Shown piece by piece: positions 19,572 through 26,393 of a DNA stretch of 26,393 nt. The position numbers and the translations under genes are program-made. Positions within the stretch are counted from its first letter, which is position 1; the number at the start of each line of letters is the position of its first letter. Source of the DNA: Dictyocoela muelleri (taxonomy: Eukaryota; Microsporidia); the NCBI GenBank assembly GCA_016256075.1, contig SDVU01000033.1, positions 1 through 26,393 on the forward strand. Reading direction: 5' to 3'. The notes beneath the pieces are model-generated. The model had not been told where the DNA came from, made no database searches, and saw only the letters and a program-made list of their open reading frames with translations.

Positions 19572-22303
19572 CAGTGCTTGATCTCTAATTTGCACATTCT
19601 CTAATTTGAACATTATTTTTTTAAAAAATTATATATAAATGATTAATGAAAAATCGCTCCCTTTCGTGAAAGTGAGCACAAAAATTGTATTTTTTTCATA
19701 TTAATTAATTAAACAAAATTTATTTTCTGAAAAAATTGTATTCCCTATTATGAACACAAAAAAAACAATGAACATCATAAAAACAAAGACATTAATTTAA
19801 AATTAAAATAAGAAATAGCATTATATAGGAAACAGAACTCCGGTATGAGTCAAAGGTGTCTTGCAAAAAAAATTTAATTTATATCTGGGTTCTATAAATA
19901 AAATATAAAAGCAAGAGATGAATACATCGAATTAAGAAATTTTTCATCTGATAAAAACATCGGGAGAAAACGTAAGTTAACAAAAACAGAAAATTTTGAT
20001 AATATATTATAAAAATGGATACACAGTAAAAGAAGAATAAATATGATATTAACAAATTCACATATAAAAATATGGCTATACTGTTAGCGAATAAAATTGG
20101 AATAAGTGAATTAAGTGCTAGTGATGGTTGGTTAGGAAAATTTAGGAAACGACACAATTTGAGTTTGAAGAAAATATGCGGTGAGGATGGCCTTGTTGAC
20201 TATGACTTGATTAAAAATTTTAAAGATTGTTATGTTAAAAAAATTTCAGAATATGAACCAAAAAAATATTTATAAATGTGATGAAATAGAACTTATCTGG
20301 AGACATAGTGCAGATAAAACCATTTTGGTGAATTAAGATGATCAAGCACGTGGTAAATTCTCTAAATAAAGACTGATAATATTGTTTTGCATAAGCTTAA
20401 CATGGGATAAATTAAAACCTTTGATTATTGGAAAATCAAAGAAACCCAGATCATTTACTGGAAAAAACATTGATATTCTAAATGTTTCTTATGATTAAAA
20501 AAACAATTCATAGATGACTTTAACCATATTCAAGAAATGATAGATGGATCTTAATAATAAAATGAAAAATCAAAATCGTAAAATTTTTTTAACTCTAACA
20601 ATGCACCTGTTCATCCTATTGATATAGAATTATCTAACATTTAATTGTTCTATTATTCACCGGGTGTAACTTCAAAAATTCGGCTGTGTGACCAAGGGTT
20701 ATTAGATCTTTCAAGGCTAACTATAAAAAAATAATATCGAATAAAATATTATTTAGGCTTGATAATCCAAAAAAACGAAAACCTTGACAACACAGAATTA
20801 ATTAAAAATTTATCACTATAGATTCAATTTGTTATATTTCAAGTGTGGGAAAATGTAACCACGAAAACAATTGTAAATTGTTTTAAAAAGGCGCTTGAAA
20901 ATTCACTGATTGAAAAATACAAAAATCCGGATAAAATCGAAAATGAAAATGATGATTTTGAAGTTAATTGCTACTCAAATAACGATTCCATTCAGGAAAA
21001 CGATGAGTTTTTGATTGACAATCTGATTGACATAGAAAATATATCTCACGGTGATGAAAGTGAAATTTTATAACCGGATGCTAAATTTAAAAAAATCACG
21101 TCATTATATGCTTTTGAAATTTTTAATGAGTTACAATTATGGTTTAATGATAACAATATTGAAGGTGTGAAGCATATATTAAAATTAAAACAACTTATAT
21201 TAGAAGAAAAACGCAATAGGCATATAAAAATGTGTAATTATTTGCGTTCATATAAAAAATAAAAAATCATTTCGTAGTTTTCTTTTTATCATATTCGTAT
21301 TTAATATTGTGATGTCTCAATAATCTTGAGACTTGGCCGTATTTAAAATATATGCTTAAGAAGGATAAATCTTCGTATTGCACCTTGATTCTAGCATGAT
21401 GAAACTTATGTTTATTCGAAGCGTTAAAATTGGAGTTAAAAAATTTTGATGGCATAAGTTTATTTAATATTGTTCTTAAATAATTTATCTTTTATTAAGT
21501 CTACTAATAGTATAATCTACTCCTTTAACATCTCCTATATTTATTAAAAATTTAATTAGTTATTTAAATATTTAAGGAGATATAGGTGCAAAAAAATATC
21601 ATTTTTATATTCATATTTTCCAAATTTTATATATTTTATATATTTTTAGTTATAATTTTTATAATTTAACCTTTAAATTAAAATATTTTTGTATAATTAG
21701 TTTAAATTTTGAATTGATAAAATATAGTGCTGTAAGTTTAAATATATTTATTTATTTCTATTAATTTAGAAAAATCATTTTTGTTGTTGATCATTTGAAT
21801 ATATTCGGGTTTAAGGAAATTTATTTAATGGATAATGCAATACACCGCTCCCGATAAATTCTAAAAAAAATCAATTTAATTATTAAAAAATCTTGTTTAA
21901 AAAGCGCAAAGAAGTCAATAAAAGCCAAAAAAATATTTTTTATAAAATAAAAATGGTGATTTATAGATTTTTATAGTAATTTTTTAATAATAAAGAAACA
22001 AAAAAAAATGTATTTTCACAGATAATTTTCTATATACTCTTAGACATTTATATTTTTAATTTCGCGCATATATATTATATTTTTTTAAACATAGTTTAAA
22101 TTTCTATTTATTAATATATTGGAGATTCATTGCAACCAACTAATAATAATTATCGTTTTAATTAAAAAGTGCATTATTATTTCTAGTACTTATAAGTATA
22201 TATTAATAAAATACGATTTTTATATTTTATGTGTTCACGCTCTATAACGTGAACAAACACAAATTATAATGACACAAGATTTCAAATTAGAGAGCGAGCA
22301 CTG
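19572..22303 (+). mobile_element. pogo-type DNA transposon with TIRs and TA duplication
   Basis: 2,732 bp. The left end CAGTGCTTGATCTCTAATTTG and the right end, on the reverse strand CAGTGCTCGCTCTCTAATTTG, match over 21 positions with two differences. TA flanks both sides (19570-19571 and 22304-22305). Starting with CAGT and duplicating TA is characteristic of pogo/Tigger elements. Near both ends the CTCTAATTTGAAC and GTGAACAC motifs recur, and at about 22231-22254 GTTCACG...CGTGAAC forms a hairpin. The transposase gene occupies 19960-21262. The 950 bases after it are AT-rich without a recognised gene; a 62-codon minus-strand frame (21267-21455) has no known domain and may be chance. Confidence 0.93.
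19960..21262 (+). pseudogene. pogo/CENP-B-like transposase, degraded
   Basis: The start is unclear. The CENP-B-type DNA-binding part begins at about 19970 (RKLTKTENFDNIL, then KWIHSKRRINMIL). Its main piece is 20072-20275 (LLANKIGISELSASDGWLGK, FRKRHNLSLKKICGEDG). The DDE_1 core follows. CDEIELIWRHSADKTI near 20277 contains the first catalytic Asp; SLTWDKLKPLIIGKSKKPRS is the expected next block. SNNAPVHPIDIELSNI near 20595 has Asn where the second catalytic Asp is expected. VTSKIRLCDQGLLDL near 20670 has the third. The C-terminal frame 20843-21262 (WENVTTKTIVNCFKKALENS onward) has one in-frame TAA at 21071 and ends at 21260-21262. Several stops and shifts make it a pseudogene, but decay is moderate. 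Such transposases bind their CAGTG-type ends and insert at TA. Confidence 0.9.
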
Positions 22304-22562
22304 TAATCTGGATATTTATGTGATAGTAACAGATATTATTTCGAAAGCAGGGATATTTGTTAAAAAGGCGCTCTCTTTGAATCAAAAATTAATTGAAGCT
22401 AGTATGTTCAAATGAAAAATACCGAAAAAATTTGCGAGTTTAAAATACAAAATTAATGTTTTTAATTTTTATAGATTTACTATTTCGCCTATCTTCTCCG
22501 CAATAAATTTATATAACTAGAAAATTATGATTTATGTGATTTTCTCATATAAATATCGTTAT
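22304..22562. other. Short spacer, no gene
   Basis: AT-rich sequence between the pogo element and SINE copy S4, with no recognisable gene, repeat pair or structured element. Confidence 0.4.
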
Positions 22563-23022
22563 ATATTATATATTACATGCTGACAACATCCAGAGATGCA
22601 AACCCGGAGAGTTGCCTCCAACCATAGTCTTTAGACCTTTGGTTCTTGGCGTTCCAATAATACGTCACTTCCTAAGCTACCCAGAAGCCCAGCTGTATAC
22701 GTGATTTTTGCTTTATCAAAGACTCAGCAGGATACAGGTGATTATTAGCTTTTCATGAATTTTTTTTCACTATTTTTTTTGTCGAGATGGCGCCGCACTC
22801 ATCCTCACAACCCTAAGAGAGCCCCTTCTTCTTCATTTTCATATTAGGCTAAGTCTTAATCAGCTATACTACACTGGAACAACTGTATATTATACTGTAA
22901 TTATGTAGTTATGACCGCTTAATGTCATTCCCCCATTGTTTATTAAAGATTGCCGTCAGCGGGATTCGAACTACATTACTTAAATTTACATTCGGGAGTG
23001 TTAAAGCTGAGCTATCCGGCCA
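22563..23022 (-). mobile_element. tRNA-headed SINE-like element, copy S4
   Basis: A near full-length minus-strand copy. The head at the right end (about 22945-23022) reads, on the minus strand, GGCCGGATAGCTCAG then GTTCGAATCCCGCTGACG. The body includes ATACAGCTGGGCTTCTGGGT and CCAAGAACCAAAGG. The tail at the left is GCATGTAATATATAATATAT. It is the closest relative of S3 and covers the same length (about 460 bp). Target duplications are not recognisable, so it is probably older than S3. Confidence 0.8.
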
Positions 23023-23422
23023 ATTGATAAAATGATAAATTATAATTTCTTTCTAAGCATATAAATTTAAAAATGATGCCTATTTGGTTAAAATCGAAAT
23101 TTAAAATGATAAAATAGAAGTGTTGTTTTTTTAATTTTGATAATTTTTTAACTTTTTTTTAATTTTTTTGATTATTCTCAGTATTTCAAGGAAATTACAA
23201 AAAAATGTTTTTTAATGAATAAAAATATATTTCCATCAAAACAAGAATAATTTATTATGTCACGATCGCAGCGTGAGACATTTGTCACACGCGACACATT
23301 TTATATTTTTATATATTTTTATATATTTTTATATATTTTTATATATTTTTATATATTTTTATATATTTTTTTATTATATTTTATATTTTTTTAATTTTGC
23401 AATATTTTTCTAATTTTTTGCA

Positions 23423-23497
23423 TCAACGAGACTCGAACTCAAATAGTTGAAGCCGATAAAAATGTTGTTAAAAACTCAGCTAAAGTGCTCATATTTA
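23423..23497 (-). repeat. tRNA-like segment in the left arm
   Basis: On the minus strand: GAGCACTTTAGCTGAGTTTT at one end and GAGTTCGAGTCTCGTTGATG at the other, with A-box-like and B-box-like blocks about 44 bases apart, the same spacing as in the SINE heads. The B-box flank GTTCGAGTCTCGTTGATG parallels the SINE's GTTCGAATCCCGCTGACG. Stems do not pair as in a working tRNA. The right-arm copy (about 24630-24676) keeps only the B-box half. Confidence 0.6.
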
Positions 23498-23865
23498 TAT
23501 ATATATGAACTTGTATTGAATTTTATTATTCAAAACTTTATTAAATTTCACTATATAAACCTCTATATTCAACTTTACTATTGCCATTTGAAATAATTTT
23601 ACAATAATTGATTTCTTTTTAGTTTTAATTCCAAATTTATCCATTTAAACTTATGATTATTTCGAGAATACTTCATTTATAAGAACCTTATATACACATT
23701 AACTTATTTTTAATTCATAAAAAATTATTTATCTATTCATTGATAATAAATAATTACTATTTAAATCTATATTTTTCTAAAATTTTATTTTAAATTAATT
23801 TATAAAATTATATAAATTTGTTTTATATTTATTAGGTTTTTTTAGTTAGGGGGGGTTGTAACATT

Positions 23866-24621
23866 GAATCATACCTATTATATCCTCGGGGATATAATAG
23901 GCATGATATTAAAAATTTTAAAAAAAATAAAAAAAATCTAAAAATTTATTTAAAAACGTCAAAAAGGTTTTTTTTCTTATTTGTACGTATTTTTTTATTT
24001 CAAACACCTTATGTTGGTCCTCTTCATGTATATCCATCATAAGTCTTCTTGTACTTATTGATAGACATGTATGAAGGAATCTCTCACAATTTCTCTCATG
24101 GTGAATTAGACGATATTCATGAAGAAAATTTGGTTTTCCAGCGGGTTAGAGCACCCCATTTCTCAGATTTGTAAGTATTAATTGGTAAGAGCATAGAGTA
24201 TGTTTCTTATTTAAAATAAGCTTCAAATCTAAAGATAAATCCATATATATTATTAAAAATAAAAATTCGAAGATATATAGACACTTACTAAATTTAGTGT
24301 TTCCCACAAAAATTAGTAGGTGTATATATATCTTCGAATTTTTATTATTAATAATATATATGGATTTATCTTGAGATTTAAAGCTTATTTTAAATAGAAA
24401 CATACTCTATGCTCTTACCAATTAATAATTACAAATCTGAGGGAGGGGCTGCTCTAACCCACTGGAGAACCGAAATTTTATAAGCCTCTCATCATCTGCT
24501 TACAGTGTTAATTTCATAATAAAACCAATCGAACACATAATTGTATATTTAATTGAATTTTTTTTTGGGGGGATATAATAGGCATGATGTCTTTGGGGGA
24601 GGGATATAATAGGCATGATCC
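23866..24621. mobile_element. 756-bp element with GGATATAATAGGCATGAT ends
   Basis: Its inverted ends are GAATCATACCTATTATATCC (23866) and the inverse of GGATATAATAGGCATGATCC (24602-24621). Eight-bp direct repeats GTAACATT flank it (23858-23865, 24622-24629). At the left end the motif is immediately repeated in inverse, making a hairpin (23868-23907). At the right end it is duplicated in tandem (24571-24588 and 24602-24619). No protein was recognised, so the superfamily is unknown; 8-bp duplications are compatible with Merlin- or hAT-type movement. A foldback (24125-24479) lies inside it. Confidence 0.7.
24125..24479. mobile_element. 355-bp foldback element G
   Basis: A long near-perfect palindrome: arms of about 165 bp pair from AAAATTTGGTTTTCCAGCGG through GGTTAGAGCACC, AATTGGTAAGAGCATAGAGT, AAATCCATATATATTATTAA and AAATTCGAAGATATATA. 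The centre at about 24285-24315 is unpaired. The sequence is different from family F, but both have (C)GGGTTAGAG near the tip. The minus-strand 85-codon frame across it (24146-24403) is a by-product of the palindrome. Inserted in the 756-bp element. Confidence 0.85.
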
Positions 24622-24862
24622 GTAACATTTGTATCAGCTTGAACTATCTGTTTTCGAGTCTCGTTGATTCATAAAAAAATTAGAAAATTACTTTAAATTT
24701 AAAAAAATATAAAATATAATAAAAAAAAATATAAAAAAATATAAAAAAAATATAAAAAAATATATAATATATAAATAGAAAACAAAAAAAAATAAACAGA
24801 AAAATATGAAAAAATATAAAATGTCTCGCATTTGGCATATGTCACGCTCTTCACGCGTGACA

Positions 24863-25196
24863 TATTATATTGTATTTGACTATGATTTTTGTTATGAAAT
24901 TAAAATTACTATCTTTTATAGTGATTTTTTTATCACAAGGGTTTTGAAAATTATTTGACGGGAATCCGACAACACGTTCTAATAGAGAGAGTTGTAGGTA
25001 GCCTCGGAAAATAATTCAGTTACATTATATATTTATAATATAAATCAACTTTGATAGTTAGAATGGATTTAATCATTTTTTTTTTTGTTTTTTTAATATT
25101 CAATTTATGATTATCATACGGTTCTTATTCAAAATTTAAAAATAATATTACATCTCATTAATGATTATAAATCACTTTTTTGATTATTACAATTAG
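24863..25196. other. No gene recognised
   Basis: AT-rich sequence after the palindromic element. A patch at 24955-25010 (GACGGGAATCCGACAACACG and onward) is less AT-rich but matches nothing else in the window that I could find. Confidence 0.4.
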
Positions 25197-25950
25197 ATCT
25201 CTTTAATGTGAACGCTCTCTAATTTGAACACTTCGTAATTTGAACTAAAAAGAATCAATTTTTCATTTTTCATTTTTTATTTTTCATTTTTCATATCAAA
25301 TCCTTATATGTGTTCACATTAAACCTAAAAAATACCGATTCTAAATAATGAACATAAAAAAAGGAAATTTTTACTATGTTTTTAATAACCACAGCTTATC
25401 AGTATAGAAAAAGTATATAAGATAAAAAATAAAAGTCCATCAAAAAGATAAAAAATTAAAAAAAGGATAAAAAATTCGATAATTTTACTGAAGTTGTAGC
25501 AATATTTTTTTATATTTTCTTAGGATCAAATTTACAACGTCTTTAAAAATAGTATTGAGCTGCAATAATTTAACATCTTTATTCAATACCTTTTGCTTAA
25601 GAATTAACAGACAGTCTAATAAGACTCAAGTTTTATGATCACGAATTAATCGAACAGTTTCAATTCAAAAATGTAATTAAAAAGATGCACATTTATGATG
25701 CAATGACTTTCATACACAAATCTCAGAATAATGTCACATAATGTACAATAAGGAATTGGTTTATAACCCAGAGAAACATGCTAAAATCATCATAAATGAC
25801 AAAGTGTAAAATTATGAAATTGTATTCATAGCGATTTTTATATATGTTTAGAATTGATAAATTTGATTCGCTATTTTTAGCTTATTAAACTATCTCGGAA
25901 AAAATTCATAGAGCGCGTTCATTCTGGATTATCTATCTAATCCAATATTT
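25197..25950 (+). pseudogene. Second pogo element, strongly decayed
   Basis: 25197-25260 repeats the left-end pattern of the pogo at 19572: ATCTCTTTAATGTGAAC, CTCTCTAATTTGAACAC and GTAATTTGAAC. A GAACATAAAAAAAG block then corresponds to the one at about 19750. Coding remnants on the plus strand are FDNFTEVV (about 25478) and, at 25625-25765, RLKFYDHELIEQFQF followed by HIYDAMTFIHKSQNNV and CTIRNWF. These match the DDE_1 C-terminal pattern also seen at 20843 (VTTKTIVNCF), but the sequence is clearly a different, older copy, and the middle of the gene is missing. A possible right end lies near 25912-25935 (inverse AATGAACGCGCTCTATGAA). Simple (TTTTTCA)n sequence interrupts the left end at 25258-25300. 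Confidence 0.72.
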
Positions 25951-26393
25951 TTATAGAGCATAAAATAACGAATCGAGATACGCTTAACCATTTGTAAAAG
26001 ATAAAAATGATGTTTTTAAACAACTCCCCTATAATATTGATAAAGTTTTAGGTTGAAAGTTTTGATTATCAAAGTAAGTGATACAAAAATAATAGATTTT
26101 TTGTTTAAGAAATACATCAAATAAAAATTGGTATTTTTATATTTTTTAAAAATTATTGTCACGGGACTATGGATGTCCAGGGTCTATGGGTGTCCACAAA
26201 AAATTTTAAAAATAAAAAATTTTAAAAATAAAATAATTAAAAATATAAAATCATTTTAAAATATTTTTTAAGATTTCACAACATTAACATTTTAGTCATT
26301 ACATCATAGGGGTATTTATTTTTTTTATTAAATTTATAAATTCATAATAACATTAAATTTATAAATGCATATAATATTAAATTAAATAAATAA
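25951..26393. other. No gene recognised; short tandem repeat and A/T simple sequence
   Basis: At 26168-26197 CTATGGATGTCCA and CTATGGGTGTCCA are repeated 17 bases apart, the only GC-richer patch here. It is followed by AAAATTTTAAAAATAAA-type simple repeats and, at the window edge, repeated TAAATTTATAAAT units. No coding sequence was found. Confidence 0.5.

Larger units (their letters stand above)
23258..24862. mobile_element. Palindromic element with microsatellite and tRNA-like arms
   Basis: The tips are TGTCACGATCGCAGCGTGAG (23258) and the inverse ending CGCGTGACA (24862), flanked on both sides by TATTA (23253-23257, 24863-24867). Moving inward, both arms contain the same order: a GAGACATTT/GACACATTTTATATTTTT block, an A/T microsatellite (ATATATTTTT repeated about eight times at 23302-23380; the inverse at about 24700-24830), then ATCAACGAGACTCGAA within a tRNA-like segment. 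The arms are about 240 bp each. A 756-bp element (23866-24621) was inserted beside the right arm and truncates its tRNA-like part. No coding sequence was recognised. Confidence 0.7.

Noticed and set aside
21267-21455. 62-codon open frame downstream of the pogo transposase (minus strand)
   Set aside because: It could be a second gene of the element, but no domain or conservation can be shown from one copy.
23300-23400. CRISPR-like array from the repeated ATATATTTTT units
   Set aside because: Units are contiguous 10-mers without spacers: a microsatellite mirrored in the other arm of the palindrome.
24146-24403. 85-codon open frame (minus strand)
   Set aside because: It lies wholly inside the two arms of foldback G and is a by-product of the palindrome.
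23889-24619. Bacterial -10 promoters (TATAAT in the repeated 18-bp motif)
   Set aside because: The context is a eukaryotic TE nest, there is no -35 partner or downstream gene, and the motif position marks element ends.

Overview
Organism and overall character. The window is extremely AT-rich and is almost entirely a graveyard of nested transposable elements, with one convincing host-type open reading frame. The set of families (Merlin, Tc1/mariner, pogo, MULE with a FLYWCH-type finger, a Ty3-like LTR element), the lack of visible introns and a short CCCC motif just before the start codon of the single gene suggest a large-genome, TE-rich microsporidian. That is an inference from content; another AT-rich eukaryote is not excluded. 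No rRNA, functional tRNA, CRISPR or bacterial-type operon was seen. Layout. 1-3.9 kb: a tRNA-headed SINE-like repeat (426-816, minus) and two degraded Merlin transposase genes, one on each strand. 3.9-7.7 kb: a nest in which foldback-type arms enclose a SINE copy, which is split by a MULE, which is split by a Merlin with clean 24-bp inverted ends and a perfect 8-bp target duplication. 7.7-10.1 kb: no recognisable gene, apart from a MULE-like terminus and a palindrome. 10.1-11.7 kb: a broken Tc1 transposase gene hit by a 284-bp foldback MITE, then a twin 283-bp MITE that supplies the last codons and stop of the next gene. 11.7-12.5 kb: an intact 282-codon secreted-type protein gene (minus). 12.6-17.4 kb: a roughly 140-bp repeat present twice, a 566-bp hairpin-tipped element, and a broken Ty3-like LTR element sitting in the second repeat copy with a 5-bp duplication. 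17.4-19.55 kb: a 2.1-kb inverted-repeat element split by the best SINE copy (463 bp, perfect 13-bp target duplications). 19.57-22.3 kb: a pogo element with CAGTGCT ends, TA duplication and a decayed transposase gene. 22.56-23.02 kb: a fourth SINE copy. 23.26-24.86 kb: a three-layer nest of a palindromic element with tRNA-like sequence in its arms, a 756-bp element with inverted ends and 8-bp duplications, and a 355-bp foldback. 25.2-26.4 kb: an older pogo copy, then simple AT-rich sequence. How the parts relate. The elements record a relative chronology through insertion into one another. The SINE-like family needs a retrotransposon partner for its movement, but none is present here. The MITEs need Tc1/mariner-type and other transposases. 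The single host gene has had its C-terminus rewritten by one of these MITEs.
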